Source of the DNA: OCS116 cluster bacterium AG-390-I16 | GTDB taxonomy: Bacteria; Pseudomonadota; Alphaproteobacteria; MED-G09 | Assembly (NCBI GenBank): GCA_003279705.1 | Contig: QCGZ01000008.1 | Span: forward strand, 1 to 44,043 | Length of the DNA: 44,043 nt | Direction: 5' to 3' | Shown: positions 16,736-25,687 of the stretch, one piece after another | Numbering within the stretch: position 1 is the first letter of the stretch | Layout of the letters: every line of letters starts with the position of its first letter | The notes under the pieces: generated by a model | Databases searched by the model: none | Seen by the model: the letters and a program-made list of their open reading frames with translations, nothing else | What the model was told of the DNA's origin: nothing | Program-made: the position numbers and the translations under genes

Positions 16736-17398
16736 TTATAACCCTCTTAAAGTTTTAATATTCTTTTCATACATATTTGGCCCACCACTAAATGTTGCTG
16801 TACCTGCTACCAAAACATTAGCACCTGCTTCAATAACCTTTGGGGCAGTTTTAAAATTAATTCCACCATCAACCTCTAGGTCAATATTTTTTCCCGTTTC
16901 ATTAATCATTTCTCTTATTTTTTTTATTTTAATAAGCTGATCTTCCATAAAACTTTGTCCCCCGAAACCTGGAACTACTGTCATTACTAAAATTAAATCT
17001 AAATCCATAATTAGGTCTTCGAGAACATTTTCATTTGTGGATGGATTTAAAGAAAGACCACTTTTACACCCTAAGTTTTTTATTTTTTTAATCGTTTCTT
17101 TTGGATTTTTTTCCGCCTCAGGGTGGAAGGTAATTATATCTGATCCAGCATCTGCAAAACTCTCAAGGAGTGGATCTACTGGTTCAATCATCAAATGGAC
17201 ATCGAAAGTTTTTGAAGATGATTTTCTAATATCTTTTATGACTTCAGGGCCAATTGTTAAGTTAGGAACAAAATGACCATCCATTACATCTACATGGATA
17301 TAATCTGCACCGGCATTTGTAATTGCTTCAATTTCTTTTCCTAGGCAAGAAAAGTCAGCTGATAAAATAGAAGGGGAAATTTTTATTTCATTGGTCAT
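16736..17398 (-). CDS. rpe: Ribulose-phosphate 3-epimerase
   Basis: Interconverts ribulose-5-phosphate and xylulose-5-phosphate in the pentose phosphate pathway. 220 residues, TIM barrel. Motifs: ISPSILSADFSCLG, ADYIHVDVMDGHFVPNLTIGPEVI (metal-binding His and Asp), FDVHLMIEPVDP, DLILVMTVVPGFGGQSF and LEVDGGINFKTAPKVIEAGANVLVAGTATF. All metal ligands and the catalytic Asp residues are in place. Lies between rsmB (39-nt gap) and purH (no gap) on the same strand. Confidence 0.98.
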   Translation of the reverse strand: MTNEIKISPSILSADFSCLGKEIEAITNAGADYIHVDVMDGHFVPNLTIGPEVIKDIRKSSSKTFDVHLMIEPVDPLLESFADAGSDIITFHPEAEKNPKETIKKIKNLGCKSGLSLNPSTNENVLEDLIMDLDLILVMTVVPGFGGQSFMEDQLIKIKKIREMINETGKNIDLEVDGGINFKTAPKVIEAGANVLVAGTATFSGGPNMYEKNIKTLRGL

Positions 17399-17437
17399 TT
17401 AGATTCATTAACAGAGCTTTTATTCTGAAGCAAGTTC

Positions 17438-18778
17438 TCAAGCAATTTTCTTTATCCTTGCAATAAAAAAGCCATCATTTCCTCCTTTAAAATCAAAGCT
17501 ATTTGGAAAGATTCTTAACCAGTTATTTTTGTCTATTATCTTTAATTTTTTATCAATCTCTTGGGTATTTATTTTATCCAATATTGAGTCTTTTTTTCTT
17601 TTTAAAAAACTCTCAATTTGATATTCACCTTCCTCTTTTTCCATAGAACACGTGCAATAAATCAATATACCATTTTCTTTTAGTAGCCCCCAAGAAGCAT
17701 CAAGTAGATCAGATTGAAGCTTTGCTAGAGAAAATATATCTGATTCTTTTTTTTGATGGATTATTTCAGGATTTTTTCTTAGTGTCCCTGTTGATGAACA
17801 GGGGGCATCTAAGATAATTTTTGACCAACTTTCTTTGGTAGAAAAATTTTTAATGTTCTCATTTTTAATATTAGATTTGTAATTGAGTCTTTTTAGATTT
17901 TGTTCCATTCTCAAAATTCTTTTTTTATTATCATCTATCGAAGTAACCTTTGCTCCCAGAGAAATTAATTGTGCAGTTTTTCCTCCTGGAGCTGCACATA
18001 AATCGAGGACTTCATCCTCAGGTTTAATGTTTAATAAAGTTACAGGAATTTGTGAGGAATAGTCTTGTACCCACCACTCACCTTCTTCATATCCTTCTAA
18101 TTGTGATATTAATCCTGGCCCATGGAGTCTTATCGAGTTGTCCGTTATTTTTTTACCATTTAATTTTTTGGCCCAGTGGTCTGTATTACTTTTTACATAA
18201 ATATCTATAGGTGGATTTAAAAAAAGATGCGCACTAATAATCTCGTGATAATTTTTAGCCCAATCTCCCCTCCATTTATTTAATAACCAATAGGGAACCT
18301 TATCGCTTTCATTTAAATATTTTTCTGCTTTCACTTTGTTTCTTAATATCTCTCTACTCACACCGTTAATAAGGCCTTTCCAATTTTTTCCACATAACTC
18401 TACCGAAGTATTTACAACAGCATGGTCTGGCGTTTTTAAAAAAAAACTTTGGGCTACGCTAATTCTTAAAATCATTAAAACTTTTAAAGGTGTCTTATCT
18501 ATTGGTTTTGATAAAAATTTAGTTAATAGATAATCAATAGACGTTAAATTTCTGAGAGTCGTTGAAACAAGAAGCCTGCAGAAAGATTTATCTTCATTTG
18601 CAAGCTTGGAAAAATGCGAACTTTTTTTTGTTGAAATTTCATATGCACTGTCTAAAGGTTTTTTATTATTTAAGATCTCTATTAGAATCTCTACAGCTTT
18701 TTTCCTGGTATAGGCCCCACCATTATTTATATTATCTTTTTTTACTTTTTTCATAATCAAGCTTTTATTTTCTATCAT
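17438..18778 (-). CDS. rsmB: 16S rRNA (cytosine-967-C5)-methyltransferase RsmB
   Basis: Methylates C967 of 16S rRNA. 446 residues: an N-terminal NusB-like RNA-binding domain (about 20-150, with LVSTTLRNLTSIDYLLTKFL and VVNTSVELCGK) and a C-terminal SAM methyltransferase domain with VLDLCAAPGGKTAQLISLGAKVTSIDDN, LDAPCSSTGTLRKNPEI and IYCTCSMEKEEGE. Both Cys residues of the RNA m5C mechanism are present. The start may be the ATG at 18778 or the Met at residue 9 (18754); neither has a clear Shine-Dalgarno. Divergent from the SDHAF4-like gene, whose start is only 21 nt away. Confidence 0.95.
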   Translation of the reverse strand: MIENKSLIMKKVKKDNINNGGAYTRKKAVEILIEILNNKKPLDSAYEISTKKSSHFSKLANEDKSFCRLLVSTTLRNLTSIDYLLTKFLSKPIDKTPLKVLMILRISVAQSFFLKTPDHAVVNTSVELCGKNWKGLINGVSREILRNKVKAEKYLNESDKVPYWLLNKWRGDWAKNYHEIISAHLFLNPPIDIYVKSNTDHWAKKLNGKKITDNSIRLHGPGLISQLEGYEEGEWWVQDYSSQIPVTLLNIKPEDEVLDLCAAPGGKTAQLISLGAKVTSIDDNKKRILRMEQNLKRLNYKSNIKNENIKNFSTKESWSKIILDAPCSSTGTLRKNPEIIHQKKESDIFSLAKLQSDLLDASWGLLKENGILIYCTCSMEKEEGEYQIESFLKRKKDSILDKINTQEIDKKLKIIDKNNWLRIFPNSFDFKGGNDGFFIARIKKIA

Positions 18779-18799
18779 TGTTAGGCTATATATATCGGT

Positions 18800-18988
18800 A
18801 TGTCCAAAAACTTAGATAATAATAAAGAAAAACAAAAAGCCAATGCTCAAAAAGCTCTTGCAGAGGCGGCTGAAAGAAAAAAGAAAATTGAAAAATTAAA
18901 GATGCCCAAAGAACTAGATGGACGTGATGGACCTGAGCCAACTAGGTTTAATGATTGGGAGAAAGACGGAATAACATACGATTTTTAA
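18800..18988 (+). CDS. DUF1674 / SDHAF4-like succinate dehydrogenase assembly factor
   Basis: A 62-residue protein with a charged, Ala/Lys-rich N-terminal half and the conserved family C-terminus KELDGRDGPEPTRFNDWEKDGITYDF (seen here from about residue 37), which corresponds to the GxGPEPTRYGDWExxGRxxDF signature of DUF1674. The mitochondrial homologue SDHAF4 binds the flavinylated SdhA subunit and helps assembly of complex II. The bacterial role is assumed to be similar. It is a single gene squeezed between rsmB (divergent) and the methyltransferase (convergent, 9-nt gap). Confidence 0.88.
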   Translation: MSKNLDNNKEKQKANAQKALAEAAERKKKIEKLKMPKELDGRDGPEPTRFNDWEKDGITYDF

Positions 18989-18997
18989 TTGAATTTA

Positions 18998-20260
18998 TTA
19001 GAATTTTTGTAATGTAATTATACCCAGTTTCCAAAAATAATATATTATGTCTATAATTTCCTTTTTTTTGAGGACAGACATATTATTATCACTAGCAAAT
19101 CTATTATATTGTAATTCGATTTGGTCAATTTTCATTCCTATCTTACTCTCGTTTTTGTCACCTACGATAATTGACCAAATTATGCCTTGTTTAGCATTAA
19201 ATGGAATTTCTATTTTTGGGTAAGCTCCATAAAATACTGAGCCACCAAAATTATCATTTAAACGACCTTTTTTTCTTGAAGTTACATATGTTCTCCTTTT
19301 TACATGATCTTCGCCAGTAATATTTTTCTTATTATGCCAAAAATTTTCAAAATACTTTTTTTTACGAAGGATAAAATCTAATTTGCCAGTTTGTATCAAT
19401 AGTTTTTGTGTAAAATCTCCAGCTTCAAAAGGCGAAAGCTTATTTAGGTTTTTTAAGTCAAATATTTTATCAGGTATATTCTTTAAAAAAATATCAGGAT
19501 AATAGAAAAAATTATAATTCCAATTTTGAAAATATGAGCCCGTATTTTTAAGTAAATTTCCTAATTCCAAAATATCATATGCTTTATCCTGTGGATTTAA
19601 ATATGTATCAACAATTCCCGCATCAAATTTATCAGTATTGGCTATTTCATAATTACTCACATAGTGATTTTTTTGAATAAACTCTTGAAGAAAGAATTTT
19701 ACTAGGTCCACACCTTCTTGATTTTGAGTTACATTCATATATTTAAAAATACTCTGTAAATAATATACACCTACCCTTAAATATGAAGCGTATATCATTA
19801 TATTTATAGCGCCATCTTCATTGGCAGTTGATACGATTTTTTTTAAGGTTTCTTTTGGATCTTTTGTATGATGAATCACTCCAGTTGAAATGACTAAATC
19901 AAATTCATTTTCTTTATTGACATTGAGTATATTTTTCTTTTCAACTTTTACATTCTTAAGATTGTATTTTTTAATTTGATTTTCATTTAATTCAATAGTT
20001 TTTGCGCTAAGATCTATAGCATATATTTCCCATTTTGGATTGCTTATGCCTAAACTTATTGCTTGATGTGAACCACATCCAGCAATAAAGACTTTTAATT
20101 TTTTACTATATTTTTTTTCAGGATAAAATATATCCCAAAATAAATCTGCATTCGATGTTTGAAATAATCCGTCATTATGTGCTTTTTTAATATCTTCTAT
20201 AGGATTTGGATAAATCCATTCATTATATTGTTTTTCTATTTTATCCATTTCAGTGTTCAC
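18998..20260 (-). CDS. Class I SAM-dependent methyltransferase of unknown substrate
   Basis: 420 residues. N-terminal QYNEWIYPNP (about 10-20) resembles the QYEExPYP motif found ahead of a group of methyltransferase domains common in marine bacteria. SAM-binding motifs follow: VFIAGCGSHQAISLGI, IYAIDLSAKTIELNENQIKKY and FDLVISTGVIHHTKDPKETL. The C-terminal ~250 residues are unlike anything I can name; the last part (IPFNAKQGIIWSIIVGDKNESKIGMKIDQIELQYNRF) looks like an added beta-rich domain. The start is a GTG at 20260 or ATG at 20248, both without a clear Shine-Dalgarno. Last gene of the tsaD-gpsA-yciI run, at the place where an EVE-domain gene is often found in alphaproteobacteria. Substrate not predictable. 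Confidence 0.8.
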   Translation of the reverse strand: MNTEMDKIEKQYNEWIYPNPIEDIKKAHNDGLFQTSNADLFWDIFYPEKKYSKKLKVFIAGCGSHQAISLGISNPKWEIYAIDLSAKTIELNENQIKKYNLKNVKVEKKNILNVNKENEFDLVISTGVIHHTKDPKETLKKIVSTANEDGAINIMIYASYLRVGVYYLQSIFKYMNVTQNQEGVDLVKFFLQEFIQKNHYVSNYEIANTDKFDAGIVDTYLNPQDKAYDILELGNLLKNTGSYFQNWNYNFFYYPDIFLKNIPDKIFDLKNLNKLSPFEAGDFTQKLLIQTGKLDFILRKKKYFENFWHNKKNITGEDHVKRRTYVTSRKKGRLNDNFGGSVFYGAYPKIEIPFNAKQGIIWSIIVGDKNESKIGMKIDQIELQYNRFASDNNMSVLKKKEIIDIIYYFWKLGIITLQKF

Positions 20261-20271
20261 TATATTTATTT

Positions 20272-20541
20272 TTATATTAAGTGTTTGAATTTAAAAATTT
20301 CTGTCCTTTGAAATAAATCTGCTTTTTTATAAGGATCATTTTTTGACCATGACTCTGCAGCCTCTTTACTATCAACGTCTATAACAATTAAACTTCCGAT
20401 CATAGTATCTTCCTCTGAAAGAAACGGCCCTGCAAATTTTACCACGTTAGTTTCCCCGACATAATTTAAATGTGCTTCTCTATTTAGCATCCTTGTTTCA
20501 ATGGAGTTTTCCCTGTCTATACAAATCAAACAATAAAGCAT
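20272..20541 (-). CDS. YciI-like protein
   Basis: An 89-residue YciI-family protein (ferredoxin-like alpha+beta barrel). Motifs: MLYCLICIDRE, RMLNREAHLNYV with the conserved His of the presumed active site, FAGPFLSEEDTMIGSLIVIDVDSKEAAESW and the Asp of KNDPYKKADLF. The family is thought to have hydrolase or dehydratase-like activity but the function of most members is open. Its start overlaps the gpsA stop by 1 nt, and the gpsA-yciI pairing is widespread in alphaproteobacteria. Confidence 0.9.
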   Translation of the reverse strand: MLYCLICIDRENSIETRMLNREAHLNYVGETNVVKFAGPFLSEEDTMIGSLIVIDVDSKEAAESWSKNDPYKKADLFQRTEIFKFKHLI

Positions 20542-21557
20542 TATTTTTCTCTCCTAATGGGCCGCGATAAAAGATCATCAATTATTTCGCCAAGCGATCT
20601 ATTTCTCTCGATTAAATCATTAACGGCATTTGTTATAGGCATTTCAATACCAAGTTTTTTTGATAATTTATCTATTGCTTTTGCGGAATACATTCCTTCC
20701 GCAACAGATGATAAGTTATTAGTTGCTTCATTCGCATTAAGTCCTTGTCCAAGCTTCATTCCTAAAGAAAAATTTCGAGAAGTTTCAGAATTACATGTTA
20801 ATATTAAATCACCCATTCCAGATAATCCGGCCAATGTCTCCTCTTGTCCTCCAAGCGCAACAGCTAAGCGATTAATTTCAGAGTATCCCCTTGCTATAGT
20901 TGCCGCACGAGCACTGTCACCAAGGTTTTGTCCTTCTACAACCCCAGCGGCTATTGCAATAACATTTTTAGTAGCACCACCAATTTGAGCGCCTATAACA
21001 TCTTCGCTTAAGTACGGTCGGAATGTTGCAAGATTTATGCTGTCAGCAATACTTTTACCTATAGCTGGATTTTTACATGCCAAAGTGACAGCGGTGGGTT
21101 TATTATTAACTACATCAATTGCGAAGCTTGGACCAGAAAGAACAGCTAGAGGATTATTTGGTATAATAGATTCCGCTATTTCGCTCATTAAACTTAATGT
21201 CTTCGTTTCTATTCCTTTAGAACATAAAACAATTGGTACTTCTTTACTTAAACTGCCTTTTAAATCATCCAGTATAGACCTCATGAATTGAGCAGGAGTC
21301 ACCATTAAAAGTAAATCACAATCCAGAACGTCATTAAGATCATTTTGCGCAATTATAAGTTTAGAAAGCTTAATATTTGGTAAATAAAGGTCATTTGTAT
21401 TTGATGTATTTATGCTTTTTACAACATCAGCTTCTCTAGCCCATAAATTTACCTGATTTCCTTGACGACTAATTACTTCAGCTAAAGCCGTTCCCCATGC
21501 ACCAGCACCAATAACAGAGATCCTTTTGTAATGATGATAATTTTTTTTATTAACCAT
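20541..21557 (-). CDS. gpsA: Glycerol-3-phosphate dehydrogenase [NAD(P)+]
   Basis: Reduces dihydroxyacetone phosphate to sn-glycerol-3-phosphate for phospholipid synthesis. 338 residues. N-terminal Rossmann motif ISVIGAGAWGTALAEVISRQG, then VPIVLCSKGIETKT, LSGPSFAIDV, GGATKNVIAIAAGVVEGQNLGDSARAATIARG (catalytic Lys) and LAGLSGMGDLILTCNSETSRN. Its start overlaps the end of tsaD by 8 nt and its stop overlaps the start of yciI by 1 nt, so the three genes are translationally linked. Confidence 0.98.
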   Translation of the reverse strand: MVNKKNYHHYKRISVIGAGAWGTALAEVISRQGNQVNLWAREADVVKSINTSNTNDLYLPNIKLSKLIIAQNDLNDVLDCDLLLMVTPAQFMRSILDDLKGSLSKEVPIVLCSKGIETKTLSLMSEIAESIIPNNPLAVLSGPSFAIDVVNNKPTAVTLACKNPAIGKSIADSINLATFRPYLSEDVIGAQIGGATKNVIAIAAGVVEGQNLGDSARAATIARGYSEINRLAVALGGQEETLAGLSGMGDLILTCNSETSRNFSLGMKLGQGLNANEATNNLSSVAEGMYSAKAIDKLSKKLGIEMPITNAVNDLIERNRSLGEIIDDLLSRPIRREK

Positions 21558-22626
21558 TTAAAACCTCATGAATTTTCATTTCCTCTAGCGGCCATCTTGC
21601 TCTTGCTGGAGTATCTAATTCATCACTTTGACCTCTCAGTAATCTTAAACCTCCTACCCAAGCTATCATTGCAGCATTGTCTGTGCAAAATTTCATTGGC
21701 GGTGCGATAAATCGCATTTTATGTTTTTGAGCAAGTAATGTTAAGTTATCTCTAATAGCTTTATTAGAGGCAACGCCACCAGAAGCAACAAAATATTTAA
21801 TCTCTGAGGTATTATTTTGAGCTAACATTTTATTAATGGCCTTTTCTGATTTAATTTTAATACAATCTATTATCGCTTGTTGATATGATGCAGCTAAATC
21901 GGAGATTGTTTTTTCATCAATAGGCTCAATATTTTTTGCCTCTCTGATTAAGGAGGTCTTTAGGCCAGAAAAAGAAAAATTACAGTCATTAGAGTTTTGG
22001 AGTGGTCTTGGAAATTTATATTTTTTATTATTACCTTTTTTTGCTATTTTTTCTAATGCTGGACCACCAGGATATCCGATATCTAGAAATTTAGCCGCCT
22101 TATCAAAGGCTTCTCCTGCAGCGTCGTCAATTGTTGTTCCAATTTGGATATATTGACCTATGTCTTTAACCATAATTAATTGAGTATGACCTCCAGACAC
22201 CAGCAATAAAATATATGGCGGATAAATATCATTTGTTAATATAGGCGTAAGAGCATGTCCTTCCAAATGATTAACGCCTATCAACGGAATATCTAAACCC
22301 ACTGCTATTCCTTTTGCAGTGGTTAACCCTACAATCAGTCCACCTATTAGTCCCGGCCCTGATGTTGCTGCAACTCCATCAATATCTTGAATTTTTAAGG
22401 TGGCATCATTGAGTGCCTGATCGATTAGAGGACTCAAACTTTCTACATGTGATCTGGAGGCTATCTCAGGAACTACACCGCCGAAAGGAGAATGCTGATC
22501 TATTTGACTAAAAACAATATTTGATAAAATTTTACCTTTATCTGAACTGCTCACTTCAACAATAGATACAGCTGTTTCATCACAGCTACTTTCAATACCA
22601 AGTATCTTTACTTTTTCTTTTTTCAT
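21550..22626 (-). CDS. tsaD: tRNA N6-adenosine threonylcarbamoyltransferase
   Basis: Transfers threonylcarbamoyl to A37 of ANN-decoding tRNAs (t6A). About 358 residues. Motifs: ILGIESSCDETAVSIVE, ATSGPGLIGGLIVGLTTAKG, GVNHLEGHALTPIL with the two metal-binding His residues, LLLVSGGHTQL, GEAFDKAAKFLDIGYPGGPALEK, FSFSGLKTSL and the late FCTDNAAMIAWVG with the metal-binding Asp. The frame extends 3 codons further to a TTG at 22635, which overlaps the GAGG Shine-Dalgarno; the ATG at 22626 is preferred although GAGG is only 3 nt from it. mtaB at 41337 acts on the same modified base later. Confidence 0.97.
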   Translation of the reverse strand: MKKEKVKILGIESSCDETAVSIVEVSSSDKGKILSNIVFSQIDQHSPFGGVVPEIASRSHVESLSPLIDQALNDATLKIQDIDGVAATSGPGLIGGLIVGLTTAKGIAVGLDIPLIGVNHLEGHALTPILTNDIYPPYILLLVSGGHTQLIMVKDIGQYIQIGTTIDDAAGEAFDKAAKFLDIGYPGGPALEKIAKKGNNKKYKFPRPLQNSNDCNFSFSGLKTSLIREAKNIEPIDEKTISDLAASYQQAIIDCIKIKSEKAINKMLAQNNTSEIKYFVASGGVASNKAIRDNLTLLAQKHKMRFIAPPMKFCTDNAAMIAWVGGLRLLRGQSDELDTPARARWPLEEMKIHEVLNG

Positions 22627-22786
22627 AGGCCTCAAATTTTTTATTCTTTATAAATAAGCCATCATAGACTAAAAGTGTGCTTAAGTGATCTTTTAATATG
22701 TTTATGTAAGAATGTTAATCTTTTGTAAGTTTAAAATTTTTAAGTTCAATAAGCAGACTTAAAAGAATAATTAGAAAGCAACCACT

Positions 22787-24814
22787 ATGAAAAAATTTTT
22801 AATATTATTTTTTACTATTTCCTTTTTTCCAATTTTTGCTAATGCAGAGGTTGCATCAGTTGTTACAAGCCACGCAAAAATCGATCTACTAATCGAGAAA
22901 AATGAAGTAACAACGAATGAGGATTTTGTTGTAGGAATAAAATTTGACATTGAGCCTGGTTGGCATATTTATTGGAAGAACCCTGGAGACTCAGGTCTTC
23001 CAGCAGAAGTTGAATGGAAAAATAATGACTCAATAGAGTTTAAAAATTTCTTGTGGCCTTCACCTCAGAAAACTCCTGAAGATCCTTTAATGACTTATGG
23101 TTATTATAATGAGGTAGTCTTACCAGCAATTTTCTCAGTCGATAGTGAATATATAGAAAGTGGTTTATCTGTTCTTGAGATAGATTTTTTGATTTGTGAA
23201 AAAATTTGCATACCCGAAAAAGCTGTCATTGATTTTGATTTAAATAATTACACTAGAGAAGACATTCAATTTTCAAGAGAAGTTTTATCATCTTGGTATA
23301 ATCAACTACCTACTAATCTCGATAGTGAATTAATAATTGAGGCTTCTAATAACTATTTTTCCATTGAATGGGCAGATGAAAACACTGATATATCGCAGGC
23401 TTATTTTTATCCCGAAAATAATGGATTAATAAAATACTCAGCAAAACAAGATTTTTATAAATTAGATAATTCTATAAAACTGATTGTTGAGCGCCCAGCT
23501 AAATATTCTAATAATACTTTAAATGTATCAGGGGTTCTTGAAATTCAATCTGGTGATTCCAAGAAAACCTTCAAAATTGACAAACCAATTAACTATAAGG
23601 AAAAAATAGAGATACCAGAAACATCTAACCTTTCATTTTTGTTTGCTATAATTTTCGCTTTTTTTGGGGGAATTATTCTAAATATTATGCCATGTGTTTT
23701 TCCTGTCATAGCTCTTAAAGTAATGTCTTTCGTAAAAGAGTCCTCTGAAAAGGGTGCTTGGCGTCATGGTTTAGTCTTTGGGCTTGGTGTGGAACTAAGT
23801 ATGCTTGCTCTTTTGTCTTTAACTTTTATTTTTAGAAATCTTGGTCAAGCTGTTGGCTGGGGATGGCAACTCCAATCAAGTGTTGTATCAACTCTTCTAT
23901 CTCTATTATTTTTTAGTATAGCCTTCATTCTTCTTTTCAAGGTCGAAATAGGCACTTCTTTTAGTCGACTTGGAAATTTAGGCTCAAAAAGTACAGGGTA
24001 TTTAAATTCTTTATTACTTGGATGTCTTACCGTGATTGTTGCAACACCTTGCACTGGGCCTTTTATGGGAGCGGCAATAGGATGGGGACTTTCACAACCA
24101 TTTTATATATCGTCATTTATATTTTTATCCTTGGGTCTTGGCGTAGCTTTTCCAACCATGTTTTTATCATTAATACCCTCTAGTTTAAGTATATTACCTA
24201 GACCCGGTGAATGGATGGTTAAGGTAGGGCAAATAATGTCAATTCCAATGCTCTTAACAGCTCTTTGGCTAGCTTGGGTAGTCCACAGACAAGCAGGTTT
24301 TATTGGCTTGAGAGATTTATTAATAGGGCTTTTCTTAATTTTTATTTCACTGACAATTTATAAAATAAATCATGCCAGAATGATTAATAAATTATTATCT
24401 TTATCGACTGCAATTTTAAGTATTTTATATATTATATCATCATATGATGATCAAAGGTTATCTTCGCCGAAGGAATTGGTAATTGGCGAGACTTGGGAAA
24501 CAGTAAAGGTTAATCAATATAGATTAGAAGGAAAAAATGTACTGGTAAATTTTACTGCTGACTGGTGTTTAACATGTAAGGTAAATGAAGCAGTTGTATT
24601 TAATTCAAAGTCTTTCAAAGAATCTGTTTCAAAAGGTAATATTATCTATTTAGTTGCTGATTGGACAAATTATGATCCAAAAATAACAGAAGAGCTTGAA
24701 AGATATAAGCGAGGAGGCGTACCTTTATATTTATATTGGAAAAAAGACTCTAAAAAGCCAAAAATTCTTCCAGCAATTCTTTCTAAGCAAATTTTTAATG
24801 AATATACAAGATAG
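22787..24814 (+). CDS. DsbD/ScsB-type thiol:disulfide interchange protein
   Basis: Inner-membrane reductant conductor that carries electrons from cytoplasmic thioredoxin to the periplasm. 675 residues with a signal peptide (about 1-20, ANA-E). The N-terminal periplasmic domain has the ScsB-like pattern FDIEPGWHIYWKNPGDSGLP and a Cys pair in FLICEKICIPE. The central CcdA-like part has about eight membrane segments with NIMPCVFPVIALK and TVIVATPCTGPFMGAAIGW, each holding one redox Cys. The C-terminal thioredoxin-like domain carries FTADWCLTCKVNE. All three Cys pairs are present. A likely client is the CcmG protein at 40843. ScsB is favoured over DsbD by the N-terminal domain. Confidence 0.9.
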   Translation: MKKFLILFFTISFFPIFANAEVASVVTSHAKIDLLIEKNEVTTNEDFVVGIKFDIEPGWHIYWKNPGDSGLPAEVEWKNNDSIEFKNFLWPSPQKTPEDPLMTYGYYNEVVLPAIFSVDSEYIESGLSVLEIDFLICEKICIPEKAVIDFDLNNYTREDIQFSREVLSSWYNQLPTNLDSELIIEASNNYFSIEWADENTDISQAYFYPENNGLIKYSAKQDFYKLDNSIKLIVERPAKYSNNTLNVSGVLEIQSGDSKKTFKIDKPINYKEKIEIPETSNLSFLFAIIFAFFGGIILNIMPCVFPVIALKVMSFVKESSEKGAWRHGLVFGLGVELSMLALLSLTFIFRNLGQAVGWGWQLQSSVVSTLLSLLFFSIAFILLFKVEIGTSFSRLGNLGSKSTGYLNSLLLGCLTVIVATPCTGPFMGAAIGWGLSQPFYISSFIFLSLGLGVAFPTMFLSLIPSSLSILPRPGEWMVKVGQIMSIPMLLTALWLAWVVHRQAGFIGLRDLLIGLFLIFISLTIYKINHARMINKLLSLSTAILSILYIISSYDDQRLSSPKELVIGETWETVKVNQYRLEGKNVLVNFTADWCLTCKVNEAVVFNSKSFKESVSKGNIIYLVADWTNYDPKITEELERYKRGGVPLYLYWKKDSKKPKILPAILSKQIFNEYTR

Positions 24815-24882
24815 TTCTAGTCATTTTAAATTAGATGGATAAGATAAATTTTTAAAAATTGTAATTATTTATAGGGGATATA

Positions 24883-25677
24883 ATGACTGGACGAGTTGAA
24901 GGAAAAATGGCTTTTGTTACAGGTGCCGCACAAGGTATTGGTGAGGCCATAGCTTCTATGCTGGCAAAGGAGGGCGCTAAAGTTGTTGTTGCAGATATTA
25001 ATGAAAGTGGAATTAATGATGTAGCTAAAAAAATTAATAATAAATATCCGGGAACCGCATTTTCAGTTCCCTTAGATGTTTCATCTGAAGCTCAGTGGCA
25101 GGAAGCTTTAAAGAAAGCTGAGGATTCAATGGGCGGATTAAATATTTTGATTAATAATGCTGGTATAGGAGGAGGCTCGACGGTTGAAGATACCGATTAT
25201 GAGACTTTCCAAAATATTATGAAAATCGATACTGATAGTGTTTTCTTAGGTTGTAAATATGCTATTCCAATTATGAAAAATTATTCACCAGGTTCGATAG
25301 TAAACACTTCCTCTATTTCAGGATTAATAGCAGGGCATAATATGGTTTCATATAATACTGCTAAAGCTGGTGTGTGGATGATGTCTAAATCAGTCGCTCT
25401 TCATTGTGCTAGGCAGGGTTATCAAATTAGATGTAATTCAATTCATCCCACATTTATCAATACTCCAATTCTAGATGGATGGTTATCAGGTGGGCGAGGT
25501 AATAAACCACCTCTGGAGCGTGATGAGTTGTTAAAAAAACTCTCTATGCAAATACCTCTTGGTGTTGTTGGTGATACTGATGATGTTGCTTATGCAGTTC
25601 TTTATTTAGCAAGTGATGAATCTAAATTTGTAACTGGTGCAGAATTAAAAATTGATGGTGGAATAAGTGCAATGTAA
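24883..25677 (+). CDS. Short-chain dehydrogenase/reductase (SDR)
   Basis: 264-residue classical SDR, an NAD(P)-dependent oxidoreductase of unknown substrate. Cofactor site VTGAAQGIGEAIAS with acidic VVVADIN after beta-2, which favours NAD(H). NNAG at LINNAGIG; catalytic Ser in NTSSISGLIAG; Tyr-x3-Lys in SYNTAKAG; PTFINTP after it. A C-terminal GAELKIDGGISAM closes the fold. The insert WLSGGRGNKPPLERDELLKKL and overall pattern recall 3-beta-hydroxysteroid or cyclohexanol dehydrogenase-type members. A Shine-Dalgarno AGGGGAT precedes the ATG. The M13 peptidase gene starts 10 nt after the stop. Confidence 0.88.
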   Translation: MTGRVEGKMAFVTGAAQGIGEAIASMLAKEGAKVVVADINESGINDVAKKINNKYPGTAFSVPLDVSSEAQWQEALKKAEDSMGGLNILINNAGIGGGSTVEDTDYETFQNIMKIDTDSVFLGCKYAIPIMKNYSPGSIVNTSSISGLIAGHNMVSYNTAKAGVWMMSKSVALHCARQGYQIRCNSIHPTFINTPILDGWLSGGRGNKPPLERDELLKKLSMQIPLGVVGDTDDVAYAVLYLASDESKFVTGAELKIDGGISAM

Positions 25678-25687
25678 AGGAATGCCT

